Below, piece by piece: positions 20,961-31,947 of a stretch of DNA of 64,000 nt. Under the pieces are notes generated by a model. It worked only from the letters and a program-made list of their open reading frames with translations. It ran no database searches and was not told the DNA's origin. The position numbers were made by a program, and so were the translations under genes. Numbering within the stretch: position 1 is the stretch's first letter; every line of letters starts with the position of its first letter. The stretch is taken from contig OX621171.1 in NCBI GenBank assembly GCA_951640195.1, positions 930,001-994,000 on the forward strand. Direction: 5' to 3'. The DNA comes from Porpolomopsis calyptriformis (Eukaryota > Basidiomycota > Agaricomycetes > Agaricales > Hygrophoraceae).

Positions 20961-22906
20961 CCTCATGGAAAGACGGTCACTGCCGAATCGCTGAACAGAT
21001 TGGTAGCTTCTGCTGCGGACGACTCGCCCATCATCGGCATATGTGGCGAGACAAAATTGGAAAACGAGGAAGGTTCTTGGTGGGACATGATCCAGGTATA
21101 CGAGTATTACATTTCCCATCACTTGTCCAAGGCCTCTTTGGATCCGTCACATGTCTTCCTGGCTGTTTCTCTCTGTACCGCATCAGAACCACTGACAAAG
21201 GTCGACCGATGATCATCTCCAACCGCATCATCGATGAGTATGCCGAACCTAACCTCGATACGCTTCACAAGAACCTGTTTCCCTTGGCGAAGATCGGTAC
21301 CTGACAACGCTGATGATGAAGCATTTCCCTACCCTCAAGACCAAGTTCATACCAGACGCAGTCTCGCATACTATGGCACCGGAATCGTGGCGCATCTTGT
21401 TCTCACAGCGACGGCGATGGATCAACTCCACACAATTTGTGCGAGTTGGTGTTATTGCCGGAACTCTTTGGATTTTGTTGCTTCTCGATGCGGTTCTTTG
21501 TTTTTATCGACCTGTTGGGCACACTCGTAAACCTCTGCCTTGCTTCATCCTATTTTGGGAATACTAGCTCACTTCTTTTGGTTTACCAGATTCTACCTGC
21601 CACAGTTGTCTACCTACTTTACTTGATAATCATGGTTGAAACTCGCCAAGCTGCCTTTCCACAGATCGCTATCATCATGTTGGCCGCTGCTTACGGATTC
21701 CGGGTATAGTTGCAATACACAGTATTCAAGTGCCATTGGTCTCACGACGTTTTAAGCTATCATCTTCGTTGTTAAACGCGAATTTATGCTCATTGGGTGG
21801 ATGGTGGTTTATCTTTTATCGTAAGAGCCAACTTGTGATGCCTGTTGTCCTTTTGCTTAAATATCCCCATAGGTATCCGATCTATAGTTTCTTTCTTCCG
21901 ATATACTCATTCTGGTGCATGGACGAGTTCGGCTGGGGCAATACCCGCCTGGTCATTGGGGAGGGGAGTAACAAGAAGATTATGATGAACGACGATGAGA
22001 AATTCGACGACACCATGATTCCACTCAAAAAGTTCAGCGGTAAGCAAGCGGGAACCGTCAACGTGTATATTTCCAACTAAAACGTCACTCTACAGAGTAC
22101 GAAGCCGAGGCTTGGGAGACCGGTTCGCGCCATTCAGATGAAACCGGATATGACACCAAACCCCATTCCCAGTCTCATCATTCTCGTGTGCCGCCGTCAA
22201 GGGACGAGTCCCCTCGCAGCTACCACCAGGCCTCCCAGTCAGGAGATTATTACCGTGATACAAATTTGACGTACAACAATAGCTCGAACCCAAACCTACG
22301 ACTCGGTGGCAGCCAGCTCTCCCACAGCAATCTTTCTCACCATGCGTCTCAACAGGGCGCTCCTCAATTGCCGTTCATACCATTTGGAAATGGTCCAGGG
22401 TCTGTACATGGGTCTGATACTGGAGTTATGACGACGAATGTGTCACCAATGGGCTACCAGAACACGGGTAGTGTGTACGGAATGATGCCTCCTGGCCCAC
22501 TCATACTGGGCCACATGAACATGGTTGGGGCTAGCAGTGGGTCCCAATCCGGTGGCTTTGGTGGAGTCCCGCTGTCACTCCCAGGTTTAGCGGGGCAGCA
22601 GAGGCCGATATCAACCTTCTCCCTCGCAACAACAGTCAATCCGTTCGCATGCCCCAGTATGAATCCAAACCCGACTGACGAGGAGCTTTTCGGTGTTTTG
22701 CGTAACTACCTGAGCAGTCAGGACTTGATGACAGTTACAAAAAAGTAAGTGACTTGTTGAATGCGATATTCGTGTGCCGGTGCTCACGATATTTCGGCCG
22801 TAGGACTGCGCGTGAAGCGGTTATAGCTCGTTTTCCCAAAGCGGACCTCACTTCCCGAAAAGACTTTTTGAACCAGTCGATTGGTAAAATTCTCTCTGAA
22901 TCTTAG
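20961..22906 (+). pseudogene. Chitin synthase C-terminal half (DEK_C-bearing class)
   Basis: Membrane glycosyltransferase that makes cell-wall chitin. The part present starts near [19 protein letters not shown] (20997), then [25 protein letters not shown], the QRRRW product-binding motif (about 21410), hydrophobic segments of the membrane pore ([33 protein letters not shown]), SFWCMDEFGWGNTR and a long Gly/Ser/Pro-rich region. The end is a DEK_C domain (PTDEELFGVLRNYLSSQDL, about 22668) split by an intron. Stop TAG at 22904. Damage: about 8 nt lost near 21130, single-base shifts near 21290 and several more between 21700 and 21900. The N-terminal half, including the donor-binding motifs, is absent. 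Confidence 0.9.
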
Positions 22907-23151
22907 ACATCCCTTGCTGACGACTCACTCTCCTTGTTTCATTCTCTTGCCACGTTTTGCATTAGCAGTACCGCTTCGGACACCACCACTTCTCTTGCAC
23001 TCGTTTTCCCCGACTTGACCCCATTGCAGCATCATGGACAGACGTTTTTCAACATTATTCCACTTCCCGAGCTAATAGAAGTTATCCTAAAGACTGTGAC
23101 TAGGTGTAAGATTGGTGGGCTTTCGCCCGCACTTCTCATCCGTCATCCAAC
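22907..23151. other. Spacer between chitin synthase remnant and deacetylase
   Basis: 245 bp with no recognisable coding sequence. It holds the presumed promoter region of the deacetylase; no clear TATA box. Confidence 0.4.
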
Positions 23152-24345
23152 ATGTCTCGTCGGCGAGTTGCCTATTACTACGATGGTAGGCAATCCGATC
23201 CAACTTAGGTTCCTTTTCTAACCAGCTCCGAAGGAAATGTTGGCTCATTTTCCTACGGCTTAGGCCATCCCATGAAGCCCAATCGGATTCACATCACACA
23301 TAGCCTTGTTTCTGCTTATGACATGCTCGACAAGATGCACGTCCTCGTCTGTGATTCCCTCTATCCTCATTTCCATGTTTCGGCTAAACGTCGCGGGACA
23401 CTCCAGCGACCGGAGAAGGCCTCGCCCGAGGCGATGAGTGCATTTCACGCCGATGAATACGTCCACTTTTTGAAACGGGTTACGCCTGAGACAGCGGAGG
23501 AACTTACCTATCATGGCACAGGATGTGAGCCGGAGTCATAGGCTTGCTCTCTGGTTCATCTATTCACTTGGCTTGTTTAGTTCTGATTGGAGAGGACAAC
23601 CCGCCATTCGAGGGCGTGTTTGAGTTCTGCTCAATGTCGGCTGGGGGGTCCATCAGTATTTTCGTTTTCAGATCGACTAAAACATTTCTCGGTTCACTGC
23701 AAAGCTGCTGCCCAGATGATTAACTCTGGTGCTGCCGACATCGCGATTAATTGGGCCGGAGGCCTCCACCACGCCAAGAAACGTGGAGCTTCCGGGTTTT
23801 GTTATATTAATGATATTGTTCTCGGCATATTAGAGCTTTTGCGAACGTTCTCTCGCGTTCTGTATCTCGACATCGACTGCCATCATGGTGACGGTGTTGA
23901 AGCGTTTATACCACAGATAGGGTGATGACTTGCAGCTTCCACAAATTTGGGGAATACTTTCCCAGAACTGATGACAGAGGGAGAGGGACGGGGAAAGGAT
24001 ACGCAGTCAACGTCCCACTTAAAGACGGGATCAGAGATGACCCGTTCATACATATTTTTGAGTCTGTGCGTGTCGTTGGGTCTCTTTCGCGCTGATAAGC
24101 TAAACACATGGGTCACTTGCTCCGTAACAGGTCGTCTCCAAAATTCCTGAGGTTTATCAACCACCGGTGGTCGTGCTCCAATGCGGAACAGACTCTCTTG
24201 CTGGAGATAAGCTCGGATGTTTCAATATCACCATGCACGGCCATGCTCGTTGCGTTCAATTCCTTCGTAAACGGAACATACCACTCATACTTTTTGGCGG
24301 TGGGGGATATACCGTGAAGAATGTTGCACAAGTGTGGACTTACGA
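23152..24345 (+). pseudogene. Class I histone deacetylase (Hos2/Rpd3 family), 5' part
   Basis: Zinc enzyme that removes acetyl groups from histone lysines as part of nuclear repressor/Set3-type complexes. Start ATG 23152 (MSRRRVAYYYDG). Introns near 23186-23233, 23346-23407, 23527-23580, 23659-23706 and 24065-24131 splice cleanly. Family motifs: GHPMKPNRI, RPEKASPEAMSAFHADEYV, the charge-relay histidines in [10 protein letters not shown], zinc ligands in [10 protein letters not shown] and [12 protein letters not shown], and [16 protein letters not shown]. One T is missing at about 23905 ([11 protein letters not shown]), a frameshift within the catalytic domain. The reading frame then stops because CACTA-A is inserted after WTY. 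It continues at 31136. Confidence 0.93.
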
Positions 24346-24380
24346 CACTGTGGGAAGTGAAACCGTTAGATATCAGTGGG
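24346..24380 (+). repeat. CACTA-A left TIR
   Basis: 35 bp, exact reverse complement of 31101-31135. Confidence 0.97.
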
Positions 24381-24409
24381 AAAATCGCTACTTGCGCAAT
24401 AATCAGCGA

Positions 24410-24600
24410 TTGCATAGCTGAAAGTAGACTTGCTTCTTTTCAGTGATTCCGCTGATCGCTGAAAACCAGCGATGCGATTCCGCTGATCACTGAAAAGAAG
24501 CAATCAGTGGAATCGCTGATCACTGGTTTTCAGCGATACCATTCTGCTAGTTAATGATTTTCAGCGAACACAATTTGGCCGTTGCAGATTTTCAACAATG
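24410..24600. repeat. CACTA-A left subterminal repeats
   Basis: Multiple copies in both orientations of GATTCCGCTGATC(A/G)CTGAAAA and CAGCGAT. Comparable CACTGATT/ATCAGCGATCAGT motifs lie at the other end (about 30900-31075). In CACTA elements such subterminal motifs bind the element's own protein. Confidence 0.7.
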
Positions 24601-24610
24601 TAATTAGTAG

Positions 24611-25350
24611 TTACAAATCTTCATCCTGGTTAAACACAGTCTGCGCGACACCGTGAGCTCTATCAACGATCCCCCATTTGCCACGTGTCAAAATCCGCCC
24701 AACCACATTCTTGATGTTCCAGATGTCTGTCACAAACGAAGCCCCCATATTCCGGTAGTTGACAAGCATTCTTGTTGCATCCTGACCACCAGTTTGGCAA
24801 GGCTGGATGACTGCCAGGATCTGGATGTGACTGCGGAGGCCTTGGAAGAAATCTTCATTTGGTAAGGAGTATACCATGATCTTCTCGAGAAGACCATAGC
24901 CAATTTCGCGTTGGATGTTGTCATCTGATCTGTAGTTGACCTCATACTGTAAGTTTGAGTGTAGATTAGTTCTAGCAAATAAGAACTTGAGATTCACGCA
25001 CCCGAATATATGATGAATTCTGTTGCAAATCTCGTAACTTGCCCTTAACTGCAAAGGCGCTCCGGATTGAATCCCCCTTGTTGCAAATTCGAACTTTCCC
25101 CCATATGTCAACAAGACATGGTAAGTGTGCCATGGCTTGACTACGTGATTTTCCAAGAACATTGCTGAAATATATTGCAGACTTTCAGTGTATTTCATCT
25201 GACACACTTTCCTTGGCCCAGAAAGGTACACGGAAGATATTGTCTGGATCTGATAGAGTCTAGGAAGTAAGCTTTGATTATGGAACAAGAATACAGCACT
25301 TACAGCCAGGATACACCCTCTCATTGCGCCTTGGACCGTCATCTAACACC
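24611..25350 (-). pseudogene. CACTA-A transposase, C-terminal part
   Basis: Minus-strand coding remnants in the same order as in CACTA-B (DPDNIFRVPFWAKE against DPDHVFRSPC; IHHIFGCVNLKF against IIHIFGCVNIY; HVLLTYGGKF against DVMPMWGRMC). The longest single frame is 243 codons and includes an intron-like break near 25265. It follows the inverted segment on the element map. Confidence 0.75.
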
Positions 25351-25784
25351 CATATGCTTCAGCTTGTTGATATTATGAAAGTTTCGCTACAGTTTGAGAC
25401 CACGGAAGATGAAGTAGATGCGTTGGAAGTTTCAATTATCAACTGGGTGAAGACGTTCGAGACGTAAGTAATTTGTATTTTCTTATCGAAACTTACAAAC
25501 GTCATCTAGATATTACTACTGGTTCGAAGAGACCAGGGTCTCCATCTGTACACCACCCTGCATGGTCTTCTCCATGTTGCCCGTGATATCCACCAGTGTG
25601 GACCTGTATGGACAACCTGGACATTTTACATGGAACGGTTCTGTGGGATGCTCCAGTTGGGTCTTCGATCACAAAGCCAACCATGGAGCAATTTGGATAA
25701 ATGGGTGCTACATATGTCCTACGTAGGACAGCTTGGTGCGCGGTACAATCTACAAGCTGAACTATCATTATATGGTGAGCGCTA
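25351..25784 (+). pseudogene. CACTA-A transposase segment in inverted orientation
   Basis: This 434-bp piece reads on the plus strand (HMLQLVDIMKVSLQFETTEDE, INWVKTFET, intron, then RFEETRVSTCTTTLHGLLHVA, ERFCGMLQLGLRSQSQPW, YNLQAELSLYG). The matching stretch of CACTA-B is on the same strand as the rest of its transposase (HLCLLVEIMKTTLQFELTSEE). The minus-strand frame on either side (KDRFHNKKY before, DPDNIFRV after) joins properly only if this piece is flipped. Confidence 0.85.
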
Positions 25785-27849
25785 GTATTTCTTGTTGTGG
25801 AATCGGTCCTTGAGGAGATGTGGAGCAAGGTAAATAAACCAAAAACACCACGATTCAGCTGTGAAAGTGGAACATTCATCTGCAATATTGCTGAGGACTC
25901 GAATGAATGCAGCTGGAATATCTTTAACAGCATTAGCTGTCTCTTGTCCAATCGCATCCCAGTTCTGTTTGGTAATTTCAAAGTCTGACCCTGGCAGTAT
26001 ACCAGGGAATCTTCCAGTCCAAAGCTTCACAAGATTTGGCATGATGTTCTCCAACAGAAGGTGCATCCATTCGTATGGGCAAGAACATGCATAATCGATC
26101 GAGTGAACACGACACAGAGCTGGTGCCTGTCAGATACCATGCTCTTTTGCAATTTGCTCTCGGTCTTTCTTTGTATGGGCAGCTTCCATTTGGTGGAGAA
26201 TATTGCTGAAGTCATCGTGTTTGCAGTATGGGAGATTGGCAGGGTCAATGGATGGTCGATCAGTAATATGGTCATGAGGTGTTACTAGTGGGACGTAATA
26301 GTTCTTCCCTCCATTGTTAATCTTCCGTACACCCTTGACCTTGCATGATCGACATGGTGAGACTGCATTTACCCCTTTGATCCCAAGCAGTTTGTTTATT
26401 GCGATAATATCACCATTCTTCAAGATCACGTATGCGTGGAGGTCAAAGGTACATTCAGTGCTTGCATCAAAAGTCGGAATGCCTATTGCGAGCTGCGCCA
26501 GTTCTTCATCAAATGGAACAAGGAAAGACTCGACATCCTTTGGCCCATGAGGGCCAGGAATTATTCCAACGCAGATGAGATTTTTGAGGTGGGTGCGAAT
26601 TTGAGGTGGTAGTTTGTAGTTTTGAAGGAGGATTGGCGTCGCTGATGGCCCACCTCTGCAACGTTTGAATAAAAGATATCCATCCACACACAGAGAGAAT
26701 GCGATATCACATCTATCGCAGAAATAGGTGTAGGGCCAAGTCACTCCATCAACAACAACCTTTCTGTTGAGAAGATCACGATAATTCTTGCTATCAAAGA
26801 CATCACAAATGGTGCCTGGGTTGTGTTCGAACTTGGCATGATATGAGAGTTTCTTAATCATGTCAGTACTCTGGAAAAACCCTTTAAGGCAGGGGATGAC
26901 TGGGATGTATGAGAATAGCCGGTGAGCCTTTTTTTGTGGACCATATTGTGGTTGATCACAAAATGGGCATCTATCGTAGAATTTGTATTTTTCAGTATAT
27001 GCAATGCATGAATTGATGCAGCATTCGAAATACGTAGGTTGGACGCCAGAAAGAATTGCAAGACGGTGGAGAATAACCCACTCAGAGCTGATATTGAACT
27101 TGTGGTTGAATACGTGGCGCATCTGATTGAAAGATGCCCTTGGCATGTTGCTTGTCAATTTGAGCATGAATGCTCGGATGTTATCTCGATCCTCATCCGA
27201 AATAATATTGTTACCTAGAATGAATGTGTATGGACACCAAGAGGCTAGCAACACAAGACACATATGGATTGTGTATAGTAGCTCATCATCTAGCCCAGCC
27301 ATGTCTTCAAGCTCCTCCCGCATCTCCTCTAAATCAAGTACATCATCTCCGAGTTCATCTATGCCCTCCCTGAACTCCCATCCATGAACGCTTGCAGGAT
27401 TAGAATGGCTTCCATCATATTCTGATGCAGGAAGTTCTTGATCGGATGTGGTTAACATTGCGTGTCTATCTGATTCATCATCTGAGCTGTCGGAATTGCT
27501 TGCAGCCATAGGATGGTCAATGATCAATGATTGATGATCATCTGAGTACAGTTCTATCCCAATAGACTTATCCAATAGATCAGCATTCATATCCTGATTC
27601 CTGTGAAGATGAGATTGCACTTACCTGGATGTTCCTGCTATGGGGGTGTGAACTGTTATCCATGTCATCCTCCATGTCAGGGCTGGTGTCACTACCATAA
27701 TCTGAATCTTGCATTGCAGATTCATCAGCAGTAAGGTAGTGTTGTCGCCTTGCAGCATATCCAAGCCATTTGAAGCAGTAGGGAGAGCAGCAGCAACACT
27801 TGTGTGTCCTTGACATCAATAATGATGGGAAGTATCTTTCATGTGACAT
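25785..27849 (-). pseudogene. CACTA-A transposase (Tnp2 / Transposase_21), N-terminal and core
   Basis: Minus strand, starting at M 27849 with a Cys/His-rich head (HKCCCCSPYCFKWLGY), an intron near 27620, an acidic stretch, then the Tnp2 core. Core landmarks are CINSCIAYTEKYKFYDRCPFC, GPSATPILLQNYKLPPQIRTH, FLVPFDEELAQLAIGIPTFD, AYVILKNGDIIAINKLLGIKG, SPCRSCKVKGVR, then CRVHSIDYAC, EWMHLLLENIMPNLVKLW and FTAESWCFWFIYLAPH. It catalyses cut-and-paste of elements with CACTA ends. A TGA after KEHGI (about 26128) breaks the frame; CACTA-B has a TGA at the same codon. It is divergent to the accessory gene at 27998. Confidence 0.9.
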
Positions 27850-27997
27850 ATGCGATGCGTCTTATCGATATCATTGATTGAGCAGCGCGCTCATTGTCAC
27901 TCCCCTTTACATCCTCTTTGGTATGTATTTGAACCTCTTTTCTACACATCATCTCGATATCTGAATTGCATTAAATTCATTCTGCCCCTTTAGAAGC

Positions 27998-30440
27998 ATG
28001 GCCCAAACAAAAGTTAGTTCTCATTCCAAAAAGAAGAACACATCATCTAGAAGGTTGGATGCCATCACAAAAGATCTTGGTGGTGTTCAGGATGAGATTA
28101 CTCAACTGGAGCGTAAGTGTTTATCATTTTCTATTGTAAATTCATTTATCTTACATAGAATCGTGCGACAGGTAAATGGAAAGCACACAAGCAAGTCATT
28201 GAGCGAGAAGAGAGGAAGAAGATGATCCTTAAGCCTCTAGGATCAGCTGGTAAAACTCCTCCAAAAGGCTATAATCTCCAAGATGCGATAGGCTTAACAG
28301 ATAACAAACGAAGGTATAATAAAATTTCCATATGTGTAACTTGCTCTTTCTCTTTCTTGAGGTATTGAAACTACTTTTCACATTAATAGGATTCAGTAAG
28401 AAACTGTGTATGCAAGTATCTCGTCATCACCAAAACAATTCATGCTCAAGATCAACTGCAAGTTTATAAGGTTGTTGCATATGTGCGTACTACAATTTAA
28501 TCATTACAGTAACTCATCATACTAATGTACATGGTATAGATGCAGGAAAAATATCCCTATCTCTGCCAGTTTGCCAATGGTTGGGCCGTTCGCGACCTTA
28601 TAGGACAATACCTCAAAAATCACGCAGCAAAACTCAGGCATAATGCAGTGAGCAATGTTATTATATGTATATCGTCCCTATATATCTTATGTAAACGAAT
28701 GACAGAAGGGTTCTGAGATGGATGCTGGCTCTGCAACAGACTCAAACTCGACTGCTGAGAGCAGCACAGATGAATCATCAGATGTTGAGGTGCACAGCAT
28801 ATTCTGGTCTCACTCTTCTCACTCTTCTCTCACACTTTAGCTTCCGGATTCTCGTCCACTCCAAACACTGAGAAATAAGCCGATTTCTTCTCAACACCAA
28901 ACAGTAAATCCTGATCGCAAGAGAGGGCAGAAAGTAAGTACTAGCCTTATTGTCTTGTGTAACTTATGTCTTTGCCTTGAAGCAGATTTCGAATGACTCT
29001 GATAATGATATGGACACTCAAGCCAAATTGCAGAAGGTCAATGCTGTTCGTAAATGCATTACACGCAAGACAGTGATGGTATGTTATAAGTCCCCTATGA
29101 ATTGTACCTAACAATCATCTCTTCTAGAGCTCTGATGATGATGAGAAAGAGGATCAAGTTCCGACTAAGAAAGCCCCACCCACACAGGCTGTTGCTGATG
29201 GCTATGACACAGATACTCTGTCTTTGGAAGTTGGCACAGCAATTGCGAAAGGACAGCAACCAGAGAATCAATACAAGTTCTCTCATCCAATCATATATAT
29301 ATAGATACTAAGTATGCATAGTATCTAGAGCATGTAAACCTGCCATCAAGCCCACCCCCAAGCGAATCCAGAGCTCAAAGTGCGAAACGATGAAGGCCTC
29401 AGTCCCTACCCCACTGGAAAATCTTGACAACATTCCAGTTGTCTGTCCGAATGAGCCCTGCAGGGAGAATGTTCCACCTAACCCTCCCGTGCACTTGGTG
29501 AATATGTTTTGCAATTTGAATAAGCTGGTACGCACTGTAGGCCCACATGGGAAAGGCGTCGCCCACAAGCAGGCCGAAATCTGCATTCAAATATCAGCTG
29601 AATGTAACAAGATCTGGAGTAGACGTACTGCAAATGGTAGAGGCTGGCCAGTTCAAATCAGCTTCGCGGGTTTACCAGAATGAATTATGCTGATAAAGAC
29701 AGAGTTGGATGAGATTCTAACAGACGCTGCTGCAAAAGAATAATACTGCAACTGGGAATATTTGTGTGAAGACATTTCCACGCTAGGGAAGATGGTTGAA
29801 CAGCTCGCAAATATGCCATTGTCCTCTACCCCAATGAAAATCTTCAATAACTACGTGTCCAGGATAGTAAGCAGCAAATCAGACATCTTTTTACTCTATA
29901 GGTTCTACGTCTAACTTAACTGTGACCTAGTTATGGACCGAAGGGTAGCATGATCATACAGAGTACCATACTTCGGATGTATCCCCAAAACACCCTGACT
30001 TACGCCTTCGCTCCGCTCAATTTCACCCAATTCACCCACCACTTTCTAATCCCTTATATCGCTACTTGACTGATTGGACAGGATCTGGAATTGTCATATG
30101 AAGCTGCCTGGGAGGAACTTGTCGCTAGTGGTGATGTAGGTGAGAATCTGCAGCAAGATGTCGAGGACGAGGATCTCGAAGACATACATGAGCGAAATGT
30201 GAAGGCTGCAGCTAAGGAACGTCAAAATGGTGAAAGGAAGCAATTGGGTAAAGTTGGCGCAAAGGTGTGTATGCTCAAAGCCATTATTCAGATGAGTGCT
30301 ACTTATTCTACTGGTATCAACCCTAGCGATCTGGTGTGCCCAAACCGCAACCTGTCCCTGGTCTATCACATTTTCCTGGTGCAATGGCAGAACCACCGGT
30401 GAAAGAATCGCAGATGGTAAGCTATGTTTTTAATTCAGAA
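27998..30440 (+). pseudogene. CACTA-A accessory protein (unknown function)
   Basis: Plus-strand gene of several exons, starting MAQTKVSSHSKKKNTSSRRLD. Further exon pieces: WKAHKQVIEREERKKMILK (about 28175), VRNCVCKYLVITKTIHAQD (about 28395), YPYLCQFANGWAVRDLIGQYL (about 28550), acidic Ser/Asp-rich segments (28710-29220), VCPNEPCRENVPPNPP (about 29440), a YGPKGSMII motif (about 29935) and a charged end with SYEAAWEELVASGDVG. I recognise this head-to-head partner as a recurrent protein of basidiomycete Tnp2 elements, but it has no assigned function that I know. A DNA-binding role like plant TnpA is possible. A TGA after FAGLPE (29683) and a TAA after AAAKE (about 29741) break the frame. Confidence 0.65.
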
Positions 30441-31100
30441 GTACTGGCTAACCCTCTAGATCATCAAGTCTACCAACAACCTACCCACGAAGCTCAACCA
30501 CAAGATTAATCAGAAAGTGAGGACTCAGATCCCATGCATATATTCATCGCTGACTATTCCCCTCTCATACGTGGTAACGATATAGAGAAAATAAACTCAG
30601 GCAGCCTATAGGCCAGCTGTTGCACTATTTCCCTTCAGCTGCCATGCACCGCTCCCTTACTCCCTTGCCATTCGGCTGGTTTTCGCAGCTTGTTATTGCA
30701 TCATTCTAACTTATCCTCACAGTTTTCATCATTTCGTTGCCTCGGTCAGGGTCTCTGGTGGTTCGGACACTTGTATCCATCTCCGGTCTGGTACTGTCTA
30801 GCTGGTGCGCACTGTTGTCTCTAAAGTTGTGTCCTTCATATGCGCGAGCCTCCATGTGTATTCAAATCATTATACTCATCATTGAAAATAATACATAAAA
30901 GCACTGATTTTTGTGGGTGATAATCATCTATAAAACCCCTTCATTACAGTGAAAGATGTACTGGAAATCATACAGAAAAAATAGACAATCAGTGATGGAA
31001 AGCACTGAATTATCAGCCCCAAAGTCGCTAGTTTTTATCAGCGATCAGTACTGCAATCACTGATTTTTACCTCGGATGTAGCTACTATTCATATTAGTCA

Positions 31101-31135
31101 CCCACTGATATCTAACGGTTTCACTTCCCACAGTG
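31101..31135 (-). repeat. CACTA-A right TIR
   Basis: Reverse complement of 24346-24380, followed by the ACGA duplicate. Confidence 0.97.
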
Positions 31136-31531
31136 ACGAGACTGCATGTGTGCTGGGGATCGAGGACACTGCTGACCTCAATCTGCCATGGAACAATTAT
31201 CATAAGCAGTTTGGGCCGAAATATAGGCTAGAAGTCACGGAGAACAACATGGATGATATGAACGTGAAAGCTGGATCACTTGAGAAGGTCAGGTGAGTAA
31301 ACTGAAATACACACTCAGTATGGTGTAATGGTGTGGCTTGCTTTTAGGACATTGACACTGCAACAGCTGTCCTAATTGAAATGTGCACTCTCTGTTGGCA
31401 TGCATGACGTTCCGCGAGAATCACTCAGCCAACATTTGGGCTTTAAGGGGAACGAGGAAGAAGTTAGAGATGAATTAGATGAACATTTAGCGCGTAGGCT
31501 TTATTTTTATTATTATAGATCCTCGAATTAA
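31136..31531 (+). pseudogene. Class I histone deacetylase, 3' part
   Basis: Continues the exon broken at 24345: counting one ACGA, the codons around the junction read WTY-ETACVLG, the family consensus. Then come DLNLPWNNYHKQFGPKYRLEV, NNMDDMNVKAGSLEKVR, an intron (about 31295-31347) and TLTLQQLS. An in-frame TAA follows at 31373-31375. After it VGMHDVPRESL and HLGFKGNEEEVRDELDEHL complete the C-terminus, with a stop at 31529. With the frameshift at 23905 the gene is a pseudogene apart from the insertion. Whether decay came before or after the insertion is not known. Confidence 0.92.
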
Positions 31532-31534
31532 ATG

Positions 31535-31925
31535 AATAAAACAGAACACGCATGATACATCTACAACCTTCAAGAATTTGAGTTATATTCCAAGGACTCT
31601 GACACCTGGAGGTCAGATACTGAGGTACCTCTATACACTCATCGACACAATACTCGACGGCGGGCACACAGCCACCATTGCTTGATTTGCACAACAAGTC
31701 TCTCAAGTCTCCAAGACAGATGCTTTGGATACACACCTTCCTGTGGTTGAGAATATATTTCATATCTGGAGATAATTTCCATTGTGACCATATCAATGCC
31801 TTGCCATGCTCCTAGGTAATACAACGTTGACCGGCTGTTCAGTGGGTCTTGAGTATAAAGCAACTCACATCTTTTATGGTGTCTTTAGCAACCAACGTCC
31901 ACATAGAGTTGTTTTTGAGGTCTAC
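31535..31925 (-). CDS. Unidentified gene fragment, convergent to the deacetylase
   Basis: Minus strand: LWTLVAKDTIKD, an intron GTGAGT...ACCTAG (about 31866-31812), then EHGKALIWSQWKLSPDMKY and LNHRKVCIQSICLGDLRDLL up to a stop near 31530. Clean splice signals and a continuous frame of about 100 codons suggest real coding sequence, but I do not recognise the family. It may be a truncated 3' exon pair of a host gene next to the CACTA fragment at 31948. Confidence 0.35.
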
Positions 31926-31947
31926 TAATTAATTTGATGAAGCCATT

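Larger units (their letters stand above)
24346..31135. mobile_element. CACTA-A: CACTA/EnSpm (Tnp2) DNA transposon
   Basis: Perfect 35-bp terminal inverted repeats: left 24346-24380 (CACTGTGGGAAGTGAAACCG...) and right 31101-31135. The element is flanked by ACGA on both sides (24342-24345 and 31136-31139). Inside are a minus-strand Tnp2-type transposase and a divergent plus-strand accessory gene sharing a start region of about 150 bp (27850-27997). Both ends have short repeated motifs that could bind transposase. CACTA elements usually make 3-bp duplications; 4 bp is what the sequence shows if the TIRs are taken at full length. The transposase is disrupted by an internal inversion and a stop. 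Confidence 0.95.

Noticed and set aside
15055..24345. Clustered biosynthetic or stress-response operon-like unit
   Set aside because: Genes are truncated, chimeric and on both strands; nothing indicates joint function.
24611..25342. Independent 243-codon gene
   Set aside because: Its parts match the C-terminal region of the CACTA-B transposase and it lies inside the TIRs of CACTA-A, so it is part of that transposase.
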